Below are positions 17,822-27,904 of a DNA stretch of 64,000 nucleotides, one piece after another. How positions within the stretch are numbered: position 1 is the stretch's first letter; each line of letters starts with the position of its first letter. Source of the stretch: an uncultured Bacilli bacterium (GTDB lineage: Bacteria; Bacillota_I; Bacilli_A; RF39; UBA660); NCBI GenBank assembly GCA_934096125.1, contig CAKOLB010000001.1, positions 149,842-213,841 on the forward strand. Direction: 5' to 3'. The notes under the pieces are model-generated. The model was not told the DNA's origin. It did not search any database and saw nothing but the letters and a program-made list of their open reading frames with translations. Both the position numbers and the translations under genes were made by a program.

Positions 17822-17850
17822 AAATATTTTCCCCTTTACTCGGAAACAAT

Positions 17851-17879
17851 ATTCTATCACGAATTTAAATCACTTGCAA
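17851..17879 (-). promoter_or_regulatory. Probable promoter of pyk
   Basis: TTGCAA (17874-17879), 17-base spacer, TAGAAT (17851-17856) on the minus strand. Confidence 0.65.
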
Positions 17880-17911
17880 TACTCTAAACTCTTGTTGTTA
17901 TTTCCAAACCT

Positions 17912-18049
17912 TTAAATATTAAAACAAAAAACCAAAGATTTCTCTTCAGCTCTAATTATTTTTGTTAAAGTTCTTACTTGATCACTTTTACTTAGTTGTT
18001 TTTTATAGTCTGCTCTAAACATTTCTAAAATAATATCAAGTTTAGCCAT
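17912..18049 (-). CDS. Possible 45-residue protein downstream of addA
   Basis: A short frame, MAKLDIILEMFRADYKKQL and on to a TAA, with charged helical character. No clear Shine-Dalgarno site, no recognised family. The open frame extends upstream without a stop almost to the addA stop codon, so it could also be the eroded tail of an older gene. Low confidence. Confidence 0.25.
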   Translation of the reverse strand: MAKLDIILEMFRADYKKQLSKSDQVRTLTKIIRAEEKSLVFCFNI

Positions 18050-18090
18050 AGTAATTTTTTCATAAAACTCTAAATTATATAATCTATTTC

Positions 18091-21000
18091 CTAGTCAAAC
18101 ACTTTCTCAAGTCTTTTACCAATAATAGAATACAAATATACTTCTATTTTTTTGGTATATATACTAGCCACATAATCATAATAAACTTGAAGTTGCTCTT
18201 TATAAATATCTTTGGATATATCTTTAAGCTTATAATCAATAATCACCACTTTATCATCATAAATAAGAAGCAGGTCTATAATACCATGATAACTTACATC
18301 ATTTATTTCATAATAAAATTCATGTTCCCGAAGCACTTTAGCAGCATCAAAATCAAAATACTTAGCAAGGCCATCAAAAACTTTATCATCAAGAGGGCTA
18401 TATTCCATTTTCTCATGCATACTTGTCCCATATTCCAAAAGCTTGTTTTCTTCCTTAGTAATAACTTCTTTCATTGCATGGGATGCCCGCTTCATCTCTT
18501 GAACATTTTTTTCCACATCAATATTTATAAACTCTATCTTCTCTTTACTATCTACATCTATTTTTACTTTAGATTTAATAAAATTATAATCTTTCGTTAA
18601 ATTCAAATCTTTCATATTTAAAAGTGTTTGATAAGACTTGAGGTTCCCTGATAGTGAGCTTAAAAAATCATAAAACGACCGATAACTATAAAATGTACCT
18701 GCATCTATTACATCTTTTACCAACCTAGGCTTTTTCACCTCTGGCATAACCATAATAATCTTTTCTTTACTTCTTGTTAAAGCTACATAAAAAAGTCTTA
18801 TTTTCTCTGCTATTTCATCACTATAATATTTTCTTTTAACTAAATACTTAATAAATGTATCACCAACCCCATCATCATAAAAAGGAGTTATAATACCATA
18901 AGTATTATCAAACATAAATTTATTATGTAAATCTCTTAAATTAAATGTTTTTGCAAAGCCCGCAAAATAACACACTGGAAACTCAAGACCTTTAGATTTA
19001 TGAATATTCATAAGTTTCACACTAGCCTCTGTACTTCGAGCAGTCTTATATTTTATACTTTTATTTTCCTTTATCTGTTTATCTAAATAATTTTTAAAAT
19101 CATTTATAGTATAACCTAAATCATCCATATTCTGGGCAAGATCCCAAAGATACCGATATCTTTTTAAACCAGCTTCCACATTTCCAACCAAAGTAAGCTT
19201 TTTATAAACATCAAATGTTTCATATATTTCTCTTAAAAGTATATAAGGACTTTTTTTATCTAAGTCTTGTGCAAGTTTTTTACACTTTAAATAAACATCA
19301 GTTTTATAAATATCATTACTCTCTAAAGCCGAAAATACCTCATCATCCATCATGTTTCCAAGATAACTTCTTGCCACGCTCATAAAAAAGTATCTCATCT
19401 CTTTATCAATTTTCCCAAGATATATCTTTTGAACTAAACCAATTATATTTTTAAGAATATATATACTATCATCATCTAACAAATCACTATCTTTATACAT
19501 ATCTAAAGGAATATTAAAATACTCAAATATCTTTTTATATAAATCCATAGCACTACCTCTATCTAAAATAATACTAAAATCATCATAAGTTATCTCTCTA
19601 TTTTGCTCTTTATCGGCATCATATACTAAATATTTCTCCTCCATTTTCTTTTTTATATCTTGAGCAATTATAAAAGCTTCTATTTCATCATTTGTAAACT
19701 CTTTAGTGCTACTTTCATATTTTAATATATCCATATAATTATTATTGTCATTTTTCCCAAGTGTTTCATAAGCTTTATTTCCATAAACCATCATATGCCC
19801 ATGTTTATAATCTGCTCCCCCCATATCCTCTTGCATAATCGGTGCAAATATTTCATTTATGTTATGAAGTACTTCTTCTCTTGACCTAAAATTTTTAAGT
19901 AAATCTATTTTTTCCCCCCCAATAGAATTACTATAATTATTATATTTCTGTCTAAAAATATCTGGATTAGCATTTCTAAATCTATATATCGACTGCTTTA
20001 TATCTCCAACCATATATACATTATTATTTTCAATATAGTTTATAAAAACTTCTTGTAAATCACTAGTATCTTGATACTCATCAATCATTATCTCAACAAA
20101 ATAATTTTTTATACTTTCACAAATACTTTCATTTTCCGATACTATCCTTATTGCCATCTTCGCTATATCCGTAAATTCATAAGCACATCTTTCTTTTTTA
20201 TATAAATTTATTTTTATATCAAACCTTTTAATTATCTCTCTTATAATTTGCACGTATTCATAAGTACTCATGTAGTAAGTTATATATTCTTCTTTAGAAT
20301 AGACCAAATAACTTTTAATTTCACTAAACAATGCTTTTATACGCTCTTTTAAATCTAAATATTCTTCATCTATACTACAAAACCTTGGAAGTTTACTATC
20401 TTTATATTTATATAAATCATCATAAGTCTTTGGCTGAAAAAACTTCCCTAAAACATCATAAAGCTTCATGGAAAAATCTGGTTCAAGTTCTCCCTCTAGT
20501 TCGTAAAAAGTATTTTCCAATTCCAAACATTTTTCTTTTAGCAAGGAAAAAAACTCATCAAATCTTTTTTCTACATACTCCTTACTATAAAATTTTTCTA
20601 AGTACTTATCCAAATATTTATCCTTATCATATTTTAAGTCTAATCCCCCATTTATACTTAGCACAGCTTCTTTAATTAAATCATCATCTCGCAAAGTAAA
20701 GTCATCTAGAAGTTTTAAAAATGCTTCATTTTTTTCTTCATAAAGATCCATAAAAATTTCATCTAGTATTTTCTCTTTTTCAAGAGCAATCACAGAGCTA
20801 TCTACTATTTTGACATCCCTGGAAATATTAAGAAGATAATGATATTTTTTAACAACACTTAAGGCATAGGCATCAAAAGTAGTAATATATGCTTCATTTA
20901 AATCTCGCAGTGCTTTTGATAGTCCAGCTTTTTTTAGCTTTTTCCTAATTCTATTAGCCATTTCTCCAGCGGCTTCATTAGTAAATGTTAAAATCAAAAT

Positions 21001-21144
21001 TCGGCGAATATCAATTCCACTTTGCACCATGGCTAAAACTCTTTCTGACAATACTGCTGTCTTACCAGAGCCTGCACCCGCGGAAACAATAATATTTGTT
21101 CCCCTTTGATTTATCGCTTGAAGCTGCTCACTCGTCCACTTCAT
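18091..21144 (-). CDS. addA: ATP-dependent helicase/nuclease subunit A
   Basis: AddA (RexA) is the UvrD-like helicase and nuclease subunit that resects double-strand breaks for recombination. The 1017 residues show Q-motif and Walker A SAGAGSGKTAVLSERV, motif Ia TFTNEAAGEMANRI, Walker B IDEYQDTSDLQ, motif IV/V NIHKSKGLEFPV and motif VI RLFYVALTRSKEK, and the C-terminal RecB-type nuclease with IIDYKLKDISKD. Somewhat shorter than the roughly 1230 residues of Bacillus. It starts 17 bases inside the end of addB, with GTGAGGTAG before the ATG. Confidence 0.95.
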   Translation of the reverse strand: MKWTSEQLQAINQRGTNIIVSAGAGSGKTAVLSERVLAMVQSGIDIRRILILTFTNEAAGEMANRIRKKLKKAGLSKALRDLNEAYITTFDAYALSVVKKYHYLLNISRDVKIVDSSVIALEKEKILDEIFMDLYEEKNEAFLKLLDDFTLRDDDLIKEAVLSINGGLDLKYDKDKYLDKYLEKFYSKEYVEKRFDEFFSLLKEKCLELENTFYELEGELEPDFSMKLYDVLGKFFQPKTYDDLYKYKDSKLPRFCSIDEEYLDLKERIKALFSEIKSYLVYSKEEYITYYMSTYEYVQIIREIIKRFDIKINLYKKERCAYEFTDIAKMAIRIVSENESICESIKNYFVEIMIDEYQDTSDLQEVFINYIENNNVYMVGDIKQSIYRFRNANPDIFRQKYNNYSNSIGGEKIDLLKNFRSREEVLHNINEIFAPIMQEDMGGADYKHGHMMVYGNKAYETLGKNDNNNYMDILKYESSTKEFTNDEIEAFIIAQDIKKKMEEKYLVYDADKEQNREITYDDFSIILDRGSAMDLYKKIFEYFNIPLDMYKDSDLLDDDSIYILKNIIGLVQKIYLGKIDKEMRYFFMSVARSYLGNMMDDEVFSALESNDIYKTDVYLKCKKLAQDLDKKSPYILLREIYETFDVYKKLTLVGNVEAGLKRYRYLWDLAQNMDDLGYTINDFKNYLDKQIKENKSIKYKTARSTEASVKLMNIHKSKGLEFPVCYFAGFAKTFNLRDLHNKFMFDNTYGIITPFYDDGVGDTFIKYLVKRKYYSDEIAEKIRLFYVALTRSKEKIIMVMPEVKKPRLVKDVIDAGTFYSYRSFYDFLSSLSGNLKSYQTLLNMKDLNLTKDYNFIKSKVKIDVDSKEKIEFINIDVEKNVQEMKRASHAMKEVITKEENKLLEYGTSMHEKMEYSPLDDKVFDGLAKYFDFDAAKVLREHEFYYEINDVSYHGIIDLLLIYDDKVVIIDYKLKDISKDIYKEQLQVYYDYVASIYTKKIEVYLYSIIGKRLEKVFD

Positions 21145-23446
21145 TTGCTACCTCACTTTCTATAATCACTTCATCTTGCTTAGTTTTAAAACAAATATCT
21201 CGAAAACTACAATACGTGCAAGCATAATTTTTTTTATCGATAACTTTTGGGTTTATGGCAAACTCTCCTTTAAAAATATTTTCTATAGCATCATCGATTA
21301 TAGCTTCTTGATTTTCGGCAAGAGTGTCCATCATAGCATCATCTAAAACCTTACTGCTTTTTAAAAATTCACCATCCTTTTTACATTTTAAACCCTTAAT
21401 AATTTTACTACTAGCATAATTTTCATCAATTAATCTTAAAATATTTTCATCACTATTTGTATACCCGTTTAATCGCATATTTTCAGACTTAAAGGCTTCT
21501 AAAGTTTTCTTATCATCCTTTTTTAAAGGACTAGTTAATATCTGTTGAAAATAAAAGCCTCCAATTCTTGCCTCACTAAACTTAGAAGACTTTCTAAGTA
21601 AATATAAATACATCGGCAGTTGCATATTAATACCATAAGGAAAAGTCTTTAAAGAAATATCTTTCTTTCCTGTCTTATAATCTATTGCTAAAACTACATC
21701 TTTGCCATTATATGTATCATATAACACTTTATCAATAATTCCTTCAATTAATACTGTTGTATCTCCTCTTTTTTTTACGACACTTATCTTTTCTTCTTCC
21801 AAAGACTTCTTTAAAGAAATAATTTCCTGCTGGTGCCTCAAATATGATAATGTTCCCTCAAGCTCTCTGCCTAACTTTTTTAAATAAAACATTTCTTTGG
21901 CATTTAACGAAATATTTCCTTCCCGAATATACACCTGAACTTCTTCATCTATATTTATATCATTTTTAAGTCCTTTTTCCACTATATAGTGAGCGACTTT
22001 CCCAAGTAGCACTTTCAAACTACTTTCAAATAAATCAAGCTTTAAAATTCTAGCCACATAATACTTAAAACTACACTCATAGTAACTTTCTAAGCTTGTA
22101 TATGAAAGTCTCAGTTCATCACCAATTACTTCTTTTAAAAGGCTATTATTTACTTTTTTATATTTATTATCATATCCTCGATAAAAAATTGATAAAGAAT
22201 TAGCATAAGTATCAAACCAAAGTGACCTAGCATTATATTTATATAAGTTATCTAAAAGACTAGCATAAAAAATCTCACTTAAATCTTTAGAGTAACTCTT
22301 GCTTCTATCTACAACTGCCTCTTTTATATTAGCATCAAGTATATCTAGTATCGTACTTGGATAGCACTTTCCATTATCACCGCACTCTTTATAAAACAAA
22401 TAAAGATTATTTATCTCATATATTTTTTGTAAAACTTTTTTTTCTTCTAGGATATTTTTTTCACTTGAAGTATCAAGCCCAAGTTTTCGGCATGCATCAT
22501 CACTTAAATACTCATCATCCTTATATATCTTCGGATAATCTCCCAAATTAAACCCTAGCCAAAACACATAATCATCTTTATTAATATAATCATCATAACT
22601 TATAACATCTATGCCATTTTCAAAAATCTTTCCTGGCAAAACAGTGCTTTTTAAATCACTAATAATAAACTCTTTACGAAGCACTTCTCCCTCAAGGCTC
22701 GCACTTTTATTAATAATATCTATCAAATAATTTATATCATTATCCTTTAGCTTCTCTATTACTTCCAAAAGATTTGTCCCATCGTAAAGCCTTAAAAACT
22801 CTTGCGTAAGTGATAGCGAGTATAGTGAACTTTTTTCAGGTACATTTATAGGTAAATCAAACATATAAGCATAATAATTTAAATAGTTGTAATACTGAGG
22901 TTTAGCAATAATTTTAATCTTTCGCACTGGCACATTTGATGAAATTAACATACAAATCTTTTCAAAAACACTCTCCACCTCGGTGGATATATCACTAGCT
23001 TTAAAGCACTCAATCTTTTTTGGAAAGTAATCTTCATGCATCACCTTCACATTTAACCAATTTAATATTTTTTTCTCTTTTAAAGAAAGTTCTTCCTCAT
23101 AAACAAGTATCTCTTTATTTAAAATATATTCTTTAAATCCCCCATTCACTTGCCAAAGTCCCTTATTTTCAAGTTTTCCTTTAAGATTTATTAAAAAATT
23201 AACCTTGGCATCATTTACATCCTGCAAAAAATACATATTTTCAAGAAAAATCTTGGCAATATCTAAGCTTACATTGCACTCTTTCATCACATAAAGTATT
23301 GCTTGCTTATCATAATCACCATAAATATTTTTCTTTATCTCATCAAATGTATAAAACTTATAATTATGAAACCTTTTTTCTTCATATAACTTTTTTAAAA
23401 TATGCTTTTTTTGTGCTGGACTTGCCATAATTATTTTTTCATCCAT
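21128..23446 (-). CDS. addB: ATP-dependent nuclease subunit B (RexB/AddB type)
   Basis: Partner of AddA in break resection. The C-terminal RecB-like nuclease is clear: LAIDYKTGKKDISLKTF, and the iron-sulfur cysteines are represented by YECSFKY near residue 455 and CTYCSFRDICF near the end. The N-terminal helicase-like part is shorter and lacks a recognisable Walker A loop: the first residues read MDEKIIMASPAQKKHIL where GxxGxGKT would be expected. Total 772 residues against about 1160 in Bacillus AddB. The start follows AGGTGATAACTA. Probably a structural and nuclease subunit without ATPase activity. Confidence 0.9.
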   Translation of the reverse strand: MDEKIIMASPAQKKHILKKLYEEKRFHNYKFYTFDEIKKNIYGDYDKQAILYVMKECNVSLDIAKIFLENMYFLQDVNDAKVNFLINLKGKLENKGLWQVNGGFKEYILNKEILVYEEELSLKEKKILNWLNVKVMHEDYFPKKIECFKASDISTEVESVFEKICMLISSNVPVRKIKIIAKPQYYNYLNYYAYMFDLPINVPEKSSLYSLSLTQEFLRLYDGTNLLEVIEKLKDNDINYLIDIINKSASLEGEVLRKEFIISDLKSTVLPGKIFENGIDVISYDDYINKDDYVFWLGFNLGDYPKIYKDDEYLSDDACRKLGLDTSSEKNILEEKKVLQKIYEINNLYLFYKECGDNGKCYPSTILDILDANIKEAVVDRSKSYSKDLSEIFYASLLDNLYKYNARSLWFDTYANSLSIFYRGYDNKYKKVNNSLLKEVIGDELRLSYTSLESYYECSFKYYVARILKLDLFESSLKVLLGKVAHYIVEKGLKNDINIDEEVQVYIREGNISLNAKEMFYLKKLGRELEGTLSYLRHQQEIISLKKSLEEEKISVVKKRGDTTVLIEGIIDKVLYDTYNGKDVVLAIDYKTGKKDISLKTFPYGINMQLPMYLYLLRKSSKFSEARIGGFYFQQILTSPLKKDDKKTLEAFKSENMRLNGYTNSDENILRLIDENYASSKIIKGLKCKKDGEFLKSSKVLDDAMMDTLAENQEAIIDDAIENIFKGEFAINPKVIDKKNYACTYCSFRDICFKTKQDEVIIESEVANEVDE

Positions 23447-23533
23447 TAGTTATCACCTCAATACTTACCACCATCATTTTAACACACCAAAAAGTTATTT
23501 TAAAATAAAATATTAATTCAGAAATTCATTTAT

Positions 23534-23815
23534 TTATTCTAGCAAATATGTATTTTTTTCAACTTTTATTGTATTTATTCCTATTTTTTTTTGCTGTATT
23601 AACATTATCAATATTGTCATCCAAAAATAATAATTCTTCAGGTCTAATATTATGTTTATTTAATATATATTCATAAAAATCCATGTTCGGTTATATTTTA
23701 TGAATCTCAGCAGCGATAATTAAATCCTCTAAGTAATTGACATTAAAGGATTCTCCAATAAAATTTCTTACAAAAGACAAATGATTAGTTGCAATAATAA
23801 CTTTTATATTATTTT
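23534..23815 (-). pseudogene. C-terminal remnant of a HAD-family hydrolase
   Basis: Minus-strand translation gives IIATNHLSFVRNFIGESF..LEDLIIAAEIHKI, a TAA stop, then PNMDFYEYILNKHNI.PEELLFLDD.IDNV, typical of a HAD hydrolase (K in the HKxxP loop replaced by the stop; D-D acidic pair motif IV retained). A run of nine A residues at the AKK codon region then shifts the frame, after which IGINTIKVEKNTYLLE and a stop follow. The N-terminal half with the catalytic DxD is missing. It is joined at its 5' end to the AAA-ATPase relic. Confidence 0.8.
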
Positions 23816-24175
23816 CCGAAGTAAACTCACATCTATTAGGAAGCCCTCCCCATTTTACATAATTCCAAAAACTCTCTTCTTCTTTGGCCTTTTTACCAGA
23901 AAATGAGGTAAATTTTTTATAAGATAATGGAAAAATATTAAATAAAACATATCCACCGGAAAGCACAGTGGAAAGTTCCTGAGACAATAATTTACTATTA
24001 GACCCCGTAATAAATATACTAGTATTATCTGTAGATGCCCAAAGAGAATTAACAACCTCTTCAAACTTTTCCACTTTTTACACTTCATCTAAAAATATAT
24101 AAAGTTTGTCTTTATCAACTAATTTACTTTTCACATATGAACTTTTTATAATCTTTTAATTTCTCAAACTCAATA
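23816..24175 (-). pseudogene. Fragment of an AAA_14/DUF4143-type ATPase
   Basis: The minus strand reads KSKLVDKDKLYIFLDEV, a TAA stop, then KVEKFEEVVNSLWASTDN, TSIFITGSNSKLLSQELSTVLSGGY, FPLSYKKFTSF and VKWGGLPNRCEF. This is the middle of the AAA_14/DUF4143 family: Walker B FLDE, sensor SNSKLLS and the WGGLP block. The stop replaces the usual glutamine of LDEIQ; further upstream the frame is shifted, and Walker A is not present. The 3' half is replaced by the HAD relic. Such genes are frequent accessory and TA-like cargo. Confidence 0.8.
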
Positions 24176-24234
24176 TATTAAAAATTATTATAACAATACC
24201 TTTAATAAAATATAGTAATTTAAAAAAGAAGAAA

Positions 24235-26751
24235 TCACTTTTTCATAAGCTCTAGTCTTTCTTCTTCTTCTTTTAATGTTTGTCTTTCTTTTTCAACTAA
24301 ATTTGCTGGTGCTTTCTTACAATAGTTTTCATTACTAAGAAGTTTTCTTCTTCTCTCAATTGAAGCCTCTAAATCTTTTATTTGTTTTTCCTTTAGCATT
24401 TTACTTTCCAAATTCTCTTCTTTTTCATAATATATATCCACATTATAATCTTTGTAAATAACACTATATTTTTGCTTATCATTTTTGCCTATTTGCGCAT
24501 CACTTATTCTAAGAATTTTAAATATCAGCGAATAATCAGCATCACTTCGGATGTCCACTAAAAAGTCTTTACCAATTTTATTTTCTAATTTTACATTTCT
24601 AAATAACTTAATAAATTCTTTTTTATTTTCATAACTTTCCATATCTTCCATATATATTTCCTTTTCATTATATACTGGATAAGTATCTAGAATAATGTTT
24701 TCTTGTTTTAATGGAAGCATTGAATATATCTCATCAGTTACATAAGGCATAAATGGATGAAGCATTTTAAGTATACTATCTAAAACTTTATAAAGAACTG
24801 ATTTTGTTACCATACTATCTAATCTAAATTTTGATACTTCGATATAATTATCACAAAAATCATTCCAAATAAAGTTATATAAAATCGTACCTACATTATT
24901 AAATTCATACTTTTCCATAAATTTCGTAACACTAGCAACAGTTAAATTTAGTTTAGTTAATATCCATTTATCTTCTTCTTTTACATCATCAAGTGTTACT
25001 TCTTTTAAGTTCTCAATATTCATAAGAACAAATCTTGATGCATTCCAAAGTTTATTAATGAAGTTCCAAGTTGATTTAACTTTTTCCTCATCATATCTAA
25101 GGTCAGTTCCAGCTGCTGCAGATGTTGTTAAGAAAAATCGTAAAGCATCTGCTCCATACTTTTCAATAACATCCATTGGGTCTACTCCATTACCAAGACT
25201 CTTACTCATCTTTCTACCCATTTTATCTCTTATTAGTCCATGAATAATACAATCTTTAAAAGGTCTTTGACCAGTAAAATGTAAGCCTTGAAAAGTCATT
25301 CTATTAACCCAGAAAGGTATGATATCATAACCAGTTACCAAACAGTTGTTAGGATAAAATTTCTTATAATCATCAGTCTCTTCCGGCCAACCAAGTGTAC
25401 TAAAAGGCCACAAAGCACTTGAGAACCAAGTATCTAAAACATCTAAGTCTTGAACCCAGCCTTCTTCTTCCACGGGAGTTTCACTAACAATTACTTCTCC
25501 ATCTTTATACCAAGCTGGTATTCTATGTCCCCACCATAACTGTCTTGAGATGCACCAATCATAAGTTATCTCCATCCAGTGATTCATCGTCTTTTCATAT
25601 CTTTCCGGAACAAAATTAACTTTAGTCTGAGCATTTTTTTGATTTTCAAGTACTTTATCAGCAAGAGGTCTCATCTTAACAAACCACTGAGAAGAAAAAT
25701 AAGGTTCAACCATTGCATTACTTCTTTCACTATGCCCAACATTATGAACTATTTCTTCAACACCTACAAGTAAATCTTGTTTTTGTAAATCTATTTCTAT
25801 CCTATCACGAGCCTCAAACCGGTCAAGTCCCGCATAAGGTCCTGCATTTTCATTTAAAGTACCATCTTTATTTATAACAACTACTCTCTCTAAGTTATGT
25901 CTAAGCCCTACTTCAAAGTCATTAGGGTCATGAGCAGGCGTAATCTTAACAACCCCAGTTCCAAACTCAGGGTCAGCATGCATATCTCCAATAACTGGAA
26001 TTTTCTTATTTAAAATAGGTAAAATTACATTCTTTCCAATATATTTATTATATCTTACATCTTCAGGATTAACTGCAACAGCAGTATCACCAAATAAAGT
26101 TTCCGGTCTTGTTGTTGCTACTACTAAATAATCTTCAGCATCCTCTAAAAAATACTTAATTTTATAAAATTTACCCTTTACTTCTTTATATATTACTTCT
26201 TCATTAGATAAAGCAGTCATCGCAACAGGGTCCCAATTTATGATTTTTTCCCCACGATATATAAGCCCCTCATCATAAAGTTTCTTAAATACATGTACAA
26301 CTGCTTTATTAAGTCCCTCATCTAAAGTAAATCTTTCTTTTGAATAGCAAAGTGATAAACCAAGTTTTGCCCATTGATTATGGATATTTTCGGCATACTC
26401 TTCTTTCCACTTCCAAGCATACTCAAGCCACTTTTCTCTCGGTAAACTTCTAGGGTTAATTCCCATTTCTTTTAATTTTGCATCAACCTTTGATTGGGTC
26501 GCAATTCCCGCATGGTCCATTCCCGGTATCCAAACAGCATTATACCCTTGCATTCTTTTAAATCTAATTAAAATATCTTGAATAGCAGTATCCCACGCAT
26601 GCCCAAGATGAAGTTTTCCTGTAACATTTGGCGGAGGAATAACAATTGCATATGGCTTAAGATTAGGCCTTTCTTCAAAATAACCATTTTTAACCCACTT
26701 ATCATACTTTCCTTTTTCCACACTTAAATGGTCATATTTCTTATCAAGCAT
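24235..26751 (-). CDS. valS: Valyl-tRNA synthetase
   Basis: Charges tRNA-Val. The 838-residue class I enzyme has the HIGH-type motif PNVTGKLHLGHAWD near residue 45, the editing domain (TTRPETLFGDTAVAVNPED), the KMSKS loop GRKMSKSLGNGVDP, the anticodon-binding helical domain and the C-terminal coiled-coil arm (EASIERRRKLLSN..). The start is the ATG at 26749-26751 after AAAGGAAG; the frame stays open upstream through the T-box leader, but those 25 codons are leader RNA, not protein. Expression is expected to rise when tRNA-Val is uncharged. Confidence 0.97.
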   Translation of the reverse strand: MLDKKYDHLSVEKGKYDKWVKNGYFEERPNLKPYAIVIPPPNVTGKLHLGHAWDTAIQDILIRFKRMQGYNAVWIPGMDHAGIATQSKVDAKLKEMGINPRSLPREKWLEYAWKWKEEYAENIHNQWAKLGLSLCYSKERFTLDEGLNKAVVHVFKKLYDEGLIYRGEKIINWDPVAMTALSNEEVIYKEVKGKFYKIKYFLEDAEDYLVVATTRPETLFGDTAVAVNPEDVRYNKYIGKNVILPILNKKIPVIGDMHADPEFGTGVVKITPAHDPNDFEVGLRHNLERVVVINKDGTLNENAGPYAGLDRFEARDRIEIDLQKQDLLVGVEEIVHNVGHSERSNAMVEPYFSSQWFVKMRPLADKVLENQKNAQTKVNFVPERYEKTMNHWMEITYDWCISRQLWWGHRIPAWYKDGEVIVSETPVEEEGWVQDLDVLDTWFSSALWPFSTLGWPEETDDYKKFYPNNCLVTGYDIIPFWVNRMTFQGLHFTGQRPFKDCIIHGLIRDKMGRKMSKSLGNGVDPMDVIEKYGADALRFFLTTSAAAGTDLRYDEEKVKSTWNFINKLWNASRFVLMNIENLKEVTLDDVKEEDKWILTKLNLTVASVTKFMEKYEFNNVGTILYNFIWNDFCDNYIEVSKFRLDSMVTKSVLYKVLDSILKMLHPFMPYVTDEIYSMLPLKQENIILDTYPVYNEKEIYMEDMESYENKKEFIKLFRNVKLENKIGKDFLVDIRSDADYSLIFKILRISDAQIGKNDKQKYSVIYKDYNVDIYYEKEENLESKMLKEKQIKDLEASIERRRKLLSNENYCKKAPANLVEKERQTLKEEEERLELMKK

Positions 26752-26757
26752 AAAACT

Positions 26758-26950
26758 TCTTCCTTTCTTATAACAAAAAAGAATGGTTACCAAGGAGTCA
26801 AATTCATGACGGTACCATCCTTTCATTTCTCTTTCTAGGTTTTAATGGATCCTCTCCAACATTTCTCCTTTTGCAACCTTCAACTAAGCACTTTATTAGT
26901 TTCCACCAACCACTAACTCTCTAGCAAAGTACTTTAGCATACTCCTCAAA
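26758..26950 (-). promoter_or_regulatory. T-box riboswitch of valS
   Basis: The leader contains the T-box sequence GGATGGTACCG (26810-26820, consensus GGGTGGTACCGCG), the stem-I-like block AGAGAGTTAGTGGTTGGTGG (around 26894-26921), and a terminator: GGATGGTACC (26811-26820) pairs with GGTAACCATTC (26781-26791), followed by six U. A GTT valine codon in AAGGTTGC (26875-26877) is the candidate specifier. T-boxes sense uncharged tRNA by codon-anticodon pairing and 3'-end pairing with the bulge in the antiterminator. Confidence 0.85.
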
Positions 26951-26985
26951 AATCATCAAAACTTAAAACTATTCTAACAAAATTT

Positions 26986-27891
26986 TTACCCAAGCGCAAT
27001 AGTATCTCTTAAATTTCCTTCCACATACACTTCATAATTTTTATCATTTTTACTTATATTAACATTATTTCCATCAACAATCATCACGCGGTCGATAAGA
27101 CCATCTTCTATTTTTTCATAAATAAGTAAATTCATTCCCACACGTACAAACAAATACTTGCCAGCTCCATAAGCATTACTTATAAGCATATCTGTTAAAT
27201 AAATATTGTTATCGTAATCATATACATGATAAGAACCATCATAAGTAACATAGTAATTATCAGAAAAATCAACTATTTCCGCATCACTTTGAGCTAAGAC
27301 TTTTTCTGCTCTATCAATAATTTGCCACTTCAAGCCATCATAGACAATAAACTTATTAAATGAAAGATTATTATTTTCCATAAAAGCTGGAACTCCAATA
27401 AACTCATAATTATTAGCTATAACTTTACTTGATAAATCCAAATACACTATCCCCCATTTACCATCTTTTTTATTTATTAAAACATTTGGTTTACTATCAA
27501 TTTTATATGTTTTAACATCTTCATATCTATTAACTACCGTCCCAGTTTTGACATTAATAAGTTCTAAACTATTACTATTTTTAATAATTCCAAAGCTTTT
27601 ACTAAGAGTACTATCAATATCACTTACCCCATATTTATAATAATTAATATGATATTTATCATCATCAATCACTGACGATGCCCGCGAGCAAGTCTTACAT
27701 GGATAAGTTTCTAAAAGATTATTACGATCATAAAAATATACTTTATCTTGATATATCAAAGACTTACTAGGATTAGTATCAATAACCTCTCCATTTTTGT
27801 ATTTACTATGAACTACAGTTGCAACAATACTTAAGGGAAGAAAAAGAACAAGCAAAACAATTTGGGTATAAAGCGTCTTTTTATCTTTCAT
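26986..27891 (-). CDS. Membrane-anchored protein with WG-like repeats
   Basis: A 301-residue protein with one N-terminal membrane anchor (IVLLVLFLPLSIVATVV) and an outside domain of beta-strand repeats such as KKDGKWGIVYLDLS. A cysteine pair occurs in YPCKTCSRAS. The same arrangement (LLxxYxC... then a segment KTGTVVNRYEDVKTY) occurs twice in the neighbouring 702-residue protein, so the two are paralogues. Fourteen bases separate them; both follow a kinase/HPt pair, so a sensing or envelope role is possible but unproven. Confidence 0.55.
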   Translation of the reverse strand: MKDKKTLYTQIVLLVLFLPLSIVATVVHSKYKNGEVIDTNPSKSLIYQDKVYFYDRNNLLETYPCKTCSRASSVIDDDKYHINYYKYGVSDIDSTLSKSFGIIKNSNSLELINVKTGTVVNRYEDVKTYKIDSKPNVLINKKDGKWGIVYLDLSSKVIANNYEFIGVPAFMENNNLSFNKFIVYDGLKWQIIDRAEKVLAQSDAEIVDFSDNYYVTYDGSYHVYDYDNNIYLTDMLISNAYGAGKYLFVRVGMNLLIYEKIEDGLIDRVMIVDGNNVNISKNDKNYEVYVEGNLRDTIALG

Positions 27892-27904
27892 AACTCCTCC
27901 CTTC

